From the IMG/VR virus record IMGVR_UViG_3300025430_000077, positions 1-32,208 of that record: a DNA stretch of 32,208 nucleotides; one strand, 5' to 3'. Shown here piece after piece: positions 15,901 to 22,474 of this stretch (position 1 is the first letter of the stretch; each line of letters begins with the position of its first letter). The DNA is from a virus. The translations under genes and the position numbers were made by a program. The notes below the pieces were generated by a model. It was not told the origin of the DNA. It was given only the letters and a program-made list of their open reading frames with translations, and did not search any database.

Positions 15901-17495
15901 TGCCGAAGATCAACCGACCGCCACAGGACGGGTTCATTGGCTCAGTCAAGAGCCACAACAACCGCTTGTCGTACCTTGAGCGGTCGGTGGCCACGTCGAC
16001 GCCCGGCGCTCGAGTGACTGGAGCAACGAACTCCGTGGCCAACGGCGGCACAGCGGGCACGGTCAATTTCACGACCGTCACCTACGCGTTCTCGCCAATG
16101 ACGGCCAGTGGTGCGCAGATCACTGCTCCGGTCACTGGCGTCTACTCGGCCAAGTTCTACCTTGAGTTCGGCGCCATTGCCTCGGGTCAGGCCAACTTTT
16201 ACATTCAGAACGTCACGCAGTCGACAAACGAGCAGCTGGGCTACGCCACGACCAACGAACGGTCATTCTTCGCCTCAGATGACATTCAGGCCAACGCTGG
16301 CGACGTGTTGCAGATTGGACTCAACAACAGCACCGGCGGTTCGATCACGTTCACCGCCAACTCGTTCTTCACGCTTACGTTCGTTTCTTCTGGTTCGTCA
16401 GCGGTTGCCGCCGGCCTTCAAGGTCCACAGGGTCCGCAGGGAGCCACGGGAGCGCAAGGTCCACAGGGCATTCCAGGGACCGGCAATATTACGGCGGGCA
16501 AGAACTACATCATCAACGGAGGATTTGACTTCTTCCAACGCCTAACAAGTCAGGGCGCAAGTTCTCTGAGCATTTCAGCCAACACGCTGACATATGTCGC
16601 TGACCGCTGGACCGTCTATACAACGGCTGCATCGACGTTTAGCGTAGCTCTTAGTGCAGCAAATTCAGGGTCTGCGAATGGACCGAGCTTGACAAGCGGA
16701 ATTGCAGTTTCCAATGTATCCGGATCAACTGCAACTGCGTATATCGCAACTCCCATTGAAAATTTCAACGCTGCGGAACTTGCCAATCAAAAAGTCACCG
16801 TCTCGCTTTGGGCCAGCGACAGCAGCGGGTTCTATTCGTCATTTACCGCCACTGTCAAACTTTGGTACCGAACAACTGGTTCCAATAGTGCCCACAACGG
16901 CATTGGCGGAAGTGGGAACGGGTCTGCAACCGCCATCACTCTTGGGACATTTACGGTGCCAATTACTTCAACGGAATTCACGTTTACGAGTGCCAGCGCA
17001 TTGCCGTCTTCTCTTTATGACCTGACCCTTGAAATAAGTGCGCCAGTACCGGCGATAAACACAATAGTCATTGGTGCTGTCAAGCTTGAATCTGGCACCA
17101 CCGCTACTCCTTGGTGCCGCACCGGCGTAACAATTTCTGAAGAACTTGCTCTGTGCCAACGCTACGCATATGCAATTACGGCGAACTTGGGAGCGGCTCA
17201 AACCGCCGGCATGGGTTTTGCCACATCAACAACGTCGGTTCGCATGGTGTACCCATTGCCCGTGAAGATGTTTGCAGTCCCGACGCTGTATGGGTCATCT
17301 TTGACAAACACTCGCCTTTGGAACGGCTCGACAACGCTTGGAACTGCATCTGCGGTGTCACTTGGTTTCGCAAGCACAACAGCAGTGACGCTGACGTTTA
17401 CGACTACCGGCGCCACTGCTGGAAACACCTATTTCCAAGACTTCACATCAGCGATTTCCACTTCGTATTACATGCTCACCGCCGAGCTCACTTGA
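15900..17495 (+). CDS. Tail fibre / receptor-binding protein with collagen repeat
   Basis: A 531-residue host-recognition protein. Order: N-terminal attachment segment (1-35); a C1q/TNF-like beta domain (about 38-165, with APVTGVYSAKFYLEF and QANAGDVLQIGLNNS); a collagen-like Gly-X-Y stretch (172-195, GLQGPQGPQGATGAQGPQGI) that would form a trimeric rod; then a long Ser/Thr-rich beta region (200-531) beginning NYIINGGFDFFQRL and resembling carbohydrate-binding fibre tips. Codon use changes at the collagen repeat: from about 16487 to the end the DNA is visibly more AT-rich, so the tip was probably exchanged by recombination. Confidence 0.82.
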   Translation: MPKINRPPQDGFIGSVKSHNNRLSYLERSVATSTPGARVTGATNSVANGGTAGTVNFTTVTYAFSPMTASGAQITAPVTGVYSAKFYLEFGAIASGQANFYIQNVTQSTNEQLGYATTNERSFFASDDIQANAGDVLQIGLNNSTGGSITFTANSFFTLTFVSSGSSAVAAGLQGPQGPQGATGAQGPQGIPGTGNITAGKNYIINGGFDFFQRLTSQGASSLSISANTLTYVADRWTVYTTAASTFSVALSAANSGSANGPSLTSGIAVSNVSGSTATAYIATPIENFNAAELANQKVTVSLWASDSSGFYSSFTATVKLWYRTTGSNSAHNGIGGSGNGSATAITLGTFTVPITSTEFTFTSASALPSSLYDLTLEISAPVPAINTIVIGAVKLESGTTATPWCRTGVTISEELALCQRYAYAITANLGAAQTAGMGFATSTTSVRMVYPLPVKMFAVPTLYGSSLTNTRLWNGSTTLGTASAVSLGFASTTAVTLTFTTTGATAGNTYFQDFTSAISTSYYMLTAELT

Positions 17496-17523
17496 CCTAA
17501 CCCCACCAAACAAGGAGCAGCCA

Positions 17524-18267
17524 ATGCCAGCACCCTTAGGTCTGCGCGCCCAAATCGTCCAGTGGGCGAAGTGGGGCGTCGAGAACCACACGCACTTCAC
17601 CTACACCGAAGGCCCGACCCGAATGGCCAACATGCACGCCGCCGGCAAGTTGCCGGTGACGTCGGACTGTTCGGCGTGGGTCACCCGTTGCTACTGCTGG
17701 GCAGGAGCACCGGACCCGAACGGCCTCAACTATGACGGCGAGGGCTACACCGGCACCTTGCTCAGTCACGGCAAGCACATCCCCTTGGCGCAGGTGCAAC
17801 CAGGCGACGTCGTGGTTTACGGACCCGGCACCGGCTGGCACACCGCCATCGTCATTGAGGTCCACGGCTCGGACGTTCTGACGGTCAGCATGGGCCAGCA
17901 GGGAGATCCGTCCTTCGTTTGGGTCAACGCTCCAAAATCCGCACCCCAGCAAGGCTTCGCCGTTGACGGTCGCACGCCGCAGATCTTCCTGCAATTCCTG
18001 CCGGTCGACGCGGCGCCTGCGCCAGCGCCTCACGCCGCAGCTGCGCCAGCCAAACCGGCAACGCCTCCGCAGGTCGTCTTTGGCGCTCGAGGCATGGACG
18101 TCTTCAAGTTGCAGCAGATGCTTTCCAAGCACGGCGAGGTCTTGAAGATCGACGGGATCTTCGGTCCATCGACCGAGCAGTGCGTCAAGGCGTTCCAAGC
18201 CGCACACCACATCACCGCTGATGGCGTCTGTGGCGCCACCACCTGGGCAGCACTCGGGCAGCCATGA
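17524..18267 (+). CDS. Endolysin: papain-like amidase/peptidase plus peptidoglycan-binding domain
   Basis: Predicted cell-wall lysis enzyme (247 aa). The N-terminal domain (1-160) is NlpC/P60- or CHAP-like, with candidate catalytic Cys in SDCSAWV (C49) and His in GTGWHTAIV (H106), preceded by VQPGDVVVY. An Ala/Pro linker (about 164-183) leads to a PG_binding_1-type domain (184-247) with VFKLQQMLSKHG, DGIFGPSTEQCVKAFQ and DGVCGATTWAAL. It would cleave peptidoglycan peptides or amide bonds; the exact bond is not decidable here. AAGGAG precedes ATG 17524. It opens the lysis cassette. Confidence 0.9.
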   Translation: MPAPLGLRAQIVQWAKWGVENHTHFTYTEGPTRMANMHAAGKLPVTSDCSAWVTRCYCWAGAPDPNGLNYDGEGYTGTLLSHGKHIPLAQVQPGDVVVYGPGTGWHTAIVIEVHGSDVLTVSMGQQGDPSFVWVNAPKSAPQQGFAVDGRTPQIFLQFLPVDAAPAPAPHAAAAPAKPATPPQVVFGARGMDVFKLQQMLSKHGEVLKIDGIFGPSTEQCVKAFQAAHHITADGVCGATTWAALGQP

Positions 18268-18268
18268 C

Positions 18269-18604
18269 ATGTGGAGTGAAATCGGAAATTGGGCGAACGT
18301 TGTGGTTCTCGGTGGCGGCGTCTTCGGTGTCATCGGTTGGTTTGTGGGTCACGCCATGAAGAAGCACGCCAGCGTCAAGCAAACCCGCAGGGAGACCGCC
18401 GAGGGCGTCGCGCAGATCAAGGCCATCGTGCCCGTCGTGCGCCAACTCGAGGCCGACGTTGAGTGGCTGCGCCAAATGACGGAGTACCAAAACGACACCC
18501 TGAGTCGGCTCATGCCAAACGGACGCAACACCGAGAACCCCGGCGACCTCGTCGCACGCATCGCCGAGCACCTCGGCATCATCCCGCCGAAGGACTCGAA
18601 ATGA
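18269..18604 (+). CDS. Membrane-anchored coiled-coil protein (lysis cassette)
   Basis: A 111-residue protein with one N-terminal membrane helix (about 8-29, WANVVVLGGGVFGVIGWFVG), then a charged helical region (VRQLEADVEWLRQMTEYQND) likely to form a coiled coil. ATG 18269 lies one base after the endolysin stop. Between two cell-wall hydrolases and two other membrane proteins, a holin or spanin-like accessory role is plausible. No family is recognised with certainty. Confidence 0.65.
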   Translation: MWSEIGNWANVVVLGGGVFGVIGWFVGHAMKKHASVKQTRRETAEGVAQIKAIVPVVRQLEADVEWLRQMTEYQNDTLSRLMPNGRNTENPGDLVARIAEHLGIIPPKDSK

Positions 18605-19119
18605 CCCACGCAGGCATCTACCCCGGCGACATCGTCTTCGCTCACTCCACCGGCTCCATCGCCAAGGCGATCCGTTTCGGCGAGGCGCTGCGAGGCGACA
18701 AGAACGAATCCAAGTGGAACCACGCAGCGATCATCGACCGGCCGCACCCAACGAGCGGCGATTGGTACGTCATCCAGGCTGAGGCTCGAGGCGTCACCAA
18801 CTTCCGTCTGCTGAGCGAAATTGCCCCTGGTGGCAAGACGCAGGTTCGCCCGTGTCCGCCGGAACTGAACCCAGAAGACGTGCTCAAATTTGCTCGCAGC
18901 CAAGTCGGGGCGAAGTACGGCTTCCTCACCATCGTGAGCTGCATCCTTGACGTCATCCTGCCCCGGAGCATCTGCCTTCGGCGTTCGATGACGTGGATCT
19001 GCTCCGGCCTCGTCACCGCAGCACTCATGTTCGCCGGCTGGGTGCCGGCGCAAGACCTCGCTGCCGACGACCTTTACTCCACCACACCCGCCCAATTAGC
19101 GGAGGAAGTTGCCCCGTGA
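18601..19119 (+). CDS. YiiX-like permuted papain-fold hydrolase
   Basis: A 172-residue protein with the order expected of the circularly permuted NlpC/P60 (YiiX/YebB-like) group: PGDIVFAHSTGSIAKAIRFG at the start, SKWNHAAIIDRP with His41, IQAEARGV with an acidic residue after it, then TWICSGLVTAAL with Cys134. Members act on amide or ester bonds, often lipid-linked. In a phage lysis cassette it may help breach the actinobacterial envelope beside the endolysin, but the substrate is unknown. A hydrophobic stretch at about 108-122 could touch membrane. ATG 18601 shares ATGA with the previous stop. Confidence 0.75.
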   Translation: MTHAGIYPGDIVFAHSTGSIAKAIRFGEALRGDKNESKWNHAAIIDRPHPTSGDWYVIQAEARGVTNFRLLSEIAPGGKTQVRPCPPELNPEDVLKFARSQVGAKYGFLTIVSCILDVILPRSICLRRSMTWICSGLVTAALMFAGWVPAQDLAADDLYSTTPAQLAEEVAP

Positions 19120-19436
19120 AGAACATCTGGCTCCACGTCGCCTTCTATTCAGGCATCGGTTCGTTGTGCATGGTCGTCAAGGACCTTGTCGGCACGGTGC
19201 TCGTCGATGCCATCGCCAACGGCCGAGCGAAGTTGGCCGGCAACCTCGACGGTCTGCTCGACGTCGCATCCATCGTGCTGTCGGCGTTCTCCGGCGTGAA
19301 CCTGATCGCCCTCGGGTGGCAGGGATGGCTCGGCATCTTGCCCATCGCCCTCGTCGGCAAATACACGACCCAGCACACCGTCAAGTGGTCGGCAAGAAAC
19401 ATCACGGAGGAGGAGCACGTTGAGCAACCTCAGTAG
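19116..19436 (+). CDS. Membrane protein, holin candidate
   Basis: A 106-residue protein with two or three hydrophobic helices (about 3-28, WLHVAFYSGIGSLCMVVKDL; 47-66, ASIVLSAFSGVNLIAL; 68-84) and a charged C-terminal tail ending EEEHVEQPQ. GTG 19116 follows GGAGGAAG at 19101-19108. Size, topology and place in the lysis cassette fit a holin, which would form membrane lesions releasing the endolysin; the next gene is an equally good candidate. Confidence 0.65.
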   Translation: MKNIWLHVAFYSGIGSLCMVVKDLVGTVLVDAIANGRAKLAGNLDGLLDVASIVLSAFSGVNLIALGWQGWLGILPIALVGKYTTQHTVKWSARNITEEEHVEQPQ

Positions 19437-19692
19437 GTCCATCATCAGGAAGATGACCCCGGTTGCCGCCGGCCTCGTCGTTGGTCTGCTCGCCAAGGTG
19501 GGCATCCACGGCCTCGACGCTCAGGTCACGGCGTACATCACATCCGGCGCAGCTGCCGCCTACGGTGCGCTCGCCTCATGGGCAGAGACCAAGGTACCGG
19601 CACTCGGTTGGCTGCTCGGCGCCCCAGGCGCCCCGACCTACGCCCCGAAACCTGCCAAGGTATTTCCGACCTCGGAGCCGATCAAGAAATGA
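19420..19692 (+). CDS. Small membrane protein, holin candidate
   Basis: A 90-residue protein with two membrane segments (about 11-30, KMTPVAAGLVVGLLAKVG; 36-56, VTAYITSGAAAAYGALASW) and a Pro/Lys-rich tail. The start is TTG 19420, supported by GGAGGAGG at 19406-19413. Two helices separated by a short turn and a basic tail are typical of class II holins. It overlaps the preceding membrane gene by 17 bp, which suggests paired expression, possibly holin and antiholin. Confidence 0.68.
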   Translation: MSNLSRSIIRKMTPVAAGLVVGLLAKVGIHGLDAQVTAYITSGAAAAYGALASWAETKVPALGWLLGAPGAPTYAPKPAKVFPTSEPIKK

Positions 19693-20168
19693 CCGAGGAA
19701 GTCGCAGCCCACGACGGCGTCCAGCACCACCGGCCGTATTTTGTCCATTTCCCCCCTCATCCTGCGAGGGAGGACGATCCGCACTACATCGACTTCAACC
19801 ACTATCACCGCAAAACCCGAGCGACCGCCCGGTGCTACATCGGTGAGCGAGTTGGCTTCGACGCCTGTGCAGACGCTCAGGGCAACCCGTGTCCACCGCC
19901 CGCAGACGGCGGCGAACAGGCGGGTCTTGAGCTGCACCACGCCCACATTGAGTTCGCGCTCCAAGAAGGCATCAGCCTCGAGGCGCTCGAGGTCGACTAC
20001 CCCGGCGTGTCCGACGCCTGGAACCTTGGCGCATGGGTTGAGTCGGCAACCAACCTGCGCTGGCTGTGCGTTCGACACCACCGAGGCGAGGCCGGCGCTC
20101 ATTCCGTTTCGCACTCGGATTGGGAAGCCTCGCAGTACGTCTTGGGACTGATCAAGGGGACTGAATGA
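19689..20168 (+). CDS. HNH-like nuclease, actinophage type
   Basis: A 159-residue protein with an HNH-like core: LELHHAHIEFALQEG (H83, H84, H86), ATNLRWLCVRHHRG (N122, H130, H131), with DYPGVSDAWNLGAWVE between. The order matches conserved small nuclease-like proteins of mycobacteriophages and relatives. C60 and C68 could bind metal with C127. The partner DNA and role (recombination, packaging or homing) are unknown. ATG 19689 shares ATGA with the holin-like gene; the longer upstream frame is only a shadow. Confidence 0.7.
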   Translation: MTEEVAAHDGVQHHRPYFVHFPPHPAREDDPHYIDFNHYHRKTRATARCYIGERVGFDACADAQGNPCPPPADGGEQAGLELHHAHIEFALQEGISLEALEVDYPGVSDAWNLGAWVESATNLRWLCVRHHRGEAGAHSVSHSDWEASQYVLGLIKGTE

Positions 20169-20428
20169 CGGAGATCGACCTGTCGGAGTTCGCTGAGGTC
20201 ATTCAGCCTCGCAAGAAACGCTGTGGCATCGCCAAAGCCATCGACAAGGTCGGCGAAGACCGAGCGACGAAGTTGATCGCTGCGCTCGCTGCGCGCACCG
20301 GTAGCCAGTTCACCTACTCCCACGTCACAGTTTCTCGAGTCCTCAAGTCATGGGACTTCGACCTCTCACCGCAGATTGTGGCTCGGCACCGTGCCGAGGA
20401 ATGTCCGTGCGCATCGGAGTCTCCATGA
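20165..20428 (+). CDS. Small helix-turn-helix-like protein
   Basis: An 87-residue basic/helical protein. Residues 14-66 (KKRCGIAKAIDKVGEDRATK, then SHVTVSRVLKSWDFDL) read as a helix bundle with a recognition-helix-like segment, suggesting DNA binding. Similar short proteins are found before phosphoesterase genes in other actinophages. Whether it regulates transcription or acts in DNA metabolism is not visible. Overlaps both neighbours by four bases. Confidence 0.6.
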   Translation: MTEIDLSEFAEVIQPRKKRCGIAKAIDKVGEDRATKLIAALAARTGSQFTYSHVTVSRVLKSWDFDLSPQIVARHRAEECPCASESP

Positions 20429-21657
20429 CCGACATCAACCTCGACGAGTTCGACCGTGCTGTGCCCGAACGCGTGGCACGTCACCGAGAGAGCCACCCCG
20501 CAGGGTTTGAGCCCGGGCTCACTTACAACCCCGAGAAGGGCGGGTCGCTGGTCGTCAAGTCCGACGAAGAGCTTGACCCGGCGCTGTGGGCGAACCTGAT
20601 CGCCGACTTCGGCCTTGACCCCAACTACACGAAGGTCGTACCAGGATCAGTCCAGGTGCGTGCGTGGGATGCCGCCATTGGCAACAACGAGACCAAGCGA
20701 ATGCTCTACTACCGGGCAACGCTGACCCCTCGCAGCATCCCGGTCGATGACGTCGACGTCACCGAGCTCATCGCCGAGGTCAAGAAGTGGAAGCCGTCAA
20801 AGCACGCTCACGTCGACGAGTGCGGTCGTGCCCTCGTCGTGCTGCTGTCGGATTGGCAGCTTGGGAAGGTTGAGCCAAGCGGAGACGGGCCCGAAGCCAC
20901 GGTCGGTCGGATCATGCGTGCGCTCGACGGTCTCGTTCGCCACATCAAGGATTTGAAGAAAATCGGCCGGCCGGTCGACACGATCTACCTCGTCGGTCTC
21001 GGTGACATCGTCGAGCAGTGCTCCGGGTTCTACTCCATGCAGACCTCAAGCGTCAGCCTCGACCGCCGGGAGCAGATGCGTCTCGGCCGGCGGCTGGTGC
21101 TCAAGTTCGTCGACACCCTGCTGCCCCTCGGCACTCGCATTGTCTTGGCAGCGGTGCCGGGCAACCACGGCGAGAACCGGCAAAACGGCAAGGCCTACAC
21201 CTCATGGACCGACAACGACGACCTCGCCATCTTTGAGCAGGTCTCAGAGATCCTCGCTGCCAACCCTGAGCGGTACGAGCGGGTCTCGGTACCCCTCGGA
21301 GCGATTGCGGACAACTTGACCTTGACGCTCGAGGTCGCAGGAATTCCGGTGGCGTTCGCCCATGGGCACCAGTTCAGCGGTTCGGGCGGCTCGCAAGCCG
21401 TCATGGAACGGTGGTGGCGAGACCAGGTGATGGGTCGGCAACCCGTCGCTGACGCCGAGCTGCTATTCGCTGGCCACAAGCACCACTTCGTCGCCTCGGA
21501 ATCCACCGGGCGCACCGTGTTCCAATGCCCTGCCATGGATGGCGGGTCGTACTGGTTCACGGCTCAGACAGGCAATCAGTCGCCGGCCGGGATGCTGGCA
21601 GTTGGAATCGGAGCAGGTTATGGACAACGTGGCTGGGGCGACCTTGTCATCCTTTGA
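20425..21657 (+). CDS. Calcineurin-like metallophosphoesterase
   Basis: Predicted metal-dependent phosphoesterase (410 aa). The motif series is complete apart from a change in the first block: LLSDWQLGK (D143, with Q145 where His is usual), VGLGDIVE (D194), VPGNHGE (N247, H248), FAHGHQ (H313, H315) and FAGHKHHF (H351, H353). These residues bind two metal ions in the family. The N-terminal 100 residues are a separate phage-specific domain. Substrate may be DNA ends, nucleotides or a signal; not decidable. A conserved neighbour set with the HNH-like and HTH-like genes suggests a shared DNA role. The start is ATG 20425, with an ATGA overlap. Confidence 0.88.
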   Translation: MTDINLDEFDRAVPERVARHRESHPAGFEPGLTYNPEKGGSLVVKSDEELDPALWANLIADFGLDPNYTKVVPGSVQVRAWDAAIGNNETKRMLYYRATLTPRSIPVDDVDVTELIAEVKKWKPSKHAHVDECGRALVVLLSDWQLGKVEPSGDGPEATVGRIMRALDGLVRHIKDLKKIGRPVDTIYLVGLGDIVEQCSGFYSMQTSSVSLDRREQMRLGRRLVLKFVDTLLPLGTRIVLAAVPGNHGENRQNGKAYTSWTDNDDLAIFEQVSEILAANPERYERVSVPLGAIADNLTLTLEVAGIPVAFAHGHQFSGSGGSQAVMERWWRDQVMGRQPVADAELLFAGHKHHFVASESTGRTVFQCPAMDGGSYWFTAQTGNQSPAGMLAVGIGAGYGQRGWGDLVIL

Positions 21658-21778
21658 GGCTTCCTTCGACGGCACGGACGTGTTTCGCCTGCCACCCTGC
21701 CCGAAGTGTCACCGCCCAACGGTGGCCACCGATTGGCAGAACCGTATCCACCTCGCATGCGGGCACGTCATCCCATGA
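21620..21778 (+). CDS. Small zinc-ribbon-like protein
   Basis: A 52-residue protein whose second half carries PPCPKCHRPTVATDW and IHLACGHVIP, a CxxC...C-x-H pattern suited to one zinc ion. The start is ATG 21620 with GGAGCAGG before it, overlapping the phosphoesterase end by 38 bp. No enzyme motif; possibly a nucleic-acid or protein adaptor. It ends in ATGA with the next gene. Confidence 0.65.
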   Translation: MDNVAGATLSSFEASFDGTDVFRLPPCPKCHRPTVATDWQNRIHLACGHVIP

Positions 21779-22011
21779 ACCTTCCCGTCGACATCGGAAT
21801 GAAGATCCAGAAACTGCTCGAGGACTACATGCGGAGCGACGAGTTCGACTTCGTCATGCCGAACCTCGCCGACTGGGTCGTGCTGGCATCGGTGCAAGAC
21901 CTCGACGACGAGGATGGTGACGGGGTCTTCTATCTGTGCCCTGGTCAACAGATGACCCACCGGACACTCGGTCTGCTCTACTACGCCGAGGCGCAGCTCT
22001 TCGCCGGCTGA
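21775..22011 (+). CDS. Small acidic conserved phage protein
   Basis: A 78-residue acidic protein (KIQKLLEDYMRSDEFDFVMP, VQDLDDEDGDGVFYLCPGQ). No family function is known to me. It is the last gene before the terminator cluster, so it closes the late operon. The start ATG 21775 overlaps the upstream stop by ATGA. Confidence 0.62.
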   Translation: MNLPVDIGMKIQKLLEDYMRSDEFDFVMPNLADWVVLASVQDLDDEDGDGVFYLCPGQQMTHRTLGLLYYAEAQLFAG

Positions 22012-22054
22012 ACGGCGGCGGCATTCTAGTGCCATCCGCGAACATCCGCCTCGA

Positions 22055-22077
22055 GCAGGGGATTACTAGTCCCCTGC
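22055..22077 (+). terminator. Terminator-like hairpin 1 after late operon
   Basis: Perfect 8 bp stem GCAGGGGA/TCCCCTGC with loop TTACTAG, 43 bases after the last late gene. No U-tract follows. First of three stems between the late genes and attP. Confidence 0.65.
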
Positions 22078-22109
22078 GGAGATCGACGGCGGCTCCAGAA
22101 ATACCAAAG

Positions 22110-22138
22110 GCCGAGGACAGATGTCCTCGACCCTCGGC
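22110..22138 (+). terminator. Two mutually exclusive hairpins
   Basis: CGAGGACA (22112-22119) can pair with TGTCCTCG (22122-22129), or GCCGAGG (22110-22116) with CCTCGGC (22132-22138). The two stems share bases, so only one can form at a time. AAAGG precedes and GTTTTC follows at a distance, loosely like a terminator. Confidence 0.6.
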
Positions 22139-22208
22139 TCGCAAGTTTTCAGATGCCAACCGAGGAGCAACTCCACGACAGCGGCCAAAGCATATCACTC
22201 ACGCACAC

Positions 22209-22226
22209 CCCCGGCTCCGGCCGGGG
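22209..22226 (+). terminator. GC-rich terminator hairpin
   Basis: Perfect 7 bp stem CCCCGGC/GCCGGGG around the tetraloop TCCG, followed by AATTTG. This is the most convincing terminator of the three and would stop late transcription before attP and the integrase. Confidence 0.75.
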
Positions 22227-22273
22227 AATTTGCGCATCTCTAATGAGTTGACAGCCCTCAAGGCTTGCAATCC

Positions 22274-22297
22274 TTGGACACATTCTTGGACACATTC
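22274..22297 (+). repeat. Integrase arm-type repeats, left pair
   Basis: Two perfect tandem copies of the 12-mer TTGGACACATTC (22274-22285, 22286-22297). The same element returns as a pair on the other side of the tRNA-like core. Paired direct repeats flanking attP are typical arm-binding sites of tyrosine integrases, so that role is inferred. Confidence 0.75.
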
Positions 22298-22313
22298 AGC
22301 GCCCTGAAAACTT

Positions 22314-22331
22314 GGTAAATGAGGACTTACC
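22314..22331 (+). promoter_or_regulatory. Candidate repressor operator O2 in attP region
   Basis: Inverted repeat GGTAA-N8-TTACC, preceded by TT as at 24524. It lies upstream of a -10-like TATAAA (22345-22350), so it would cover the -35 region of a rightward promoter reading through attP toward the integrase. The match to the site at the early promoter suggests one protein binds both. Confidence 0.55.
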
Positions 22332-22332
22332 T

Positions 22333-22364
22333 ACGAAAAAGCCTTATAAATTGGGCTATTTCGT
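22333..22364 (+). repeat. AT-rich imperfect palindrome in attP
   Basis: ACGAAAAAGCC (22333-22343) pairs with GGCTATTTCGT (22354-22364) with one mismatch; loop TTATAAATTG. It might act as a weak bidirectional terminator, a bend or host-factor site within attP, or simply enclose the -10-like TATAAA. No function is certain. Confidence 0.5.
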
Positions 22365-22388
22365 CCTAGTGTCCGGTCTAGAGGAGGT

Positions 22389-22427
22389 TTAGCAGTGAGT
22401 CCGATTCGGCCGCTCTCGCACCTCTCC
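22389..22427 (-). other. attP: attP core: 5' half of a tRNA-Ser(GCU) gene
   Basis: Read on the - strand from 22427, the sequence matches the first half of a tRNA-Ser. Acceptor strand GGAGAGG and T8-G9 are followed by a D-arm whose CGA/TCG stem pairs around GAGCGGCCGAA. Next come anticodon-stem strand ACTCA and the loop CTGCTAA with anticodon GCT (22395-22389). The next bases (A, CCTCC) do not complete the anticodon stem, so no tRNA is made from the phage alone. Such a fragment beside an integrase gene marks the segment shared with the host attB; crossover would fall at or near the anticodon loop and rebuild a whole tRNA-Ser at one prophage end. Confidence 0.78.
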
Positions 22428-22435
22428 GGGCCCCT

Positions 22436-22474
22436 TTGGACACATCTTGGACACATTCGCCTAAGTTGTGTCCA
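22436..22474 (+). repeat. Integrase arm-type repeats, right group
   Basis: TTGGACACATC (22436-22446) and TTGGACACATTC (22447-22458) repeat the left-arm element. An inverted copy of its centre, TGTGTCCA (22467-22474), overlaps the integrase start codon. The right group also overlaps the probable integrase promoter, so binding here could autoregulate the gene. Confidence 0.72.
22437..22467 (+). promoter_or_regulatory. Probable leaderless integrase promoter
   Basis: A -10-like TAAGTT (22462-22467) ends seven bases before the A of ATG 22474, so transcription would begin at the start codon. TGGACA (22437-22442) resembles a -35 with a long 19 bp spacer. There is no ribosome site before the integrase ATG, which supports leaderless initiation. 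Confidence 0.45.

Noticed and set aside
22248-22253. TTGACA as a -35 box before attP
   Set aside because: No acceptable -10 hexamer lies 16-19 bp downstream.
22389-22427. A functional phage tRNA gene
   Set aside because: Only the 5' half exists; the anticodon stem is not completed and no variable arm or T-arm follows, so it is scored as an attP core.
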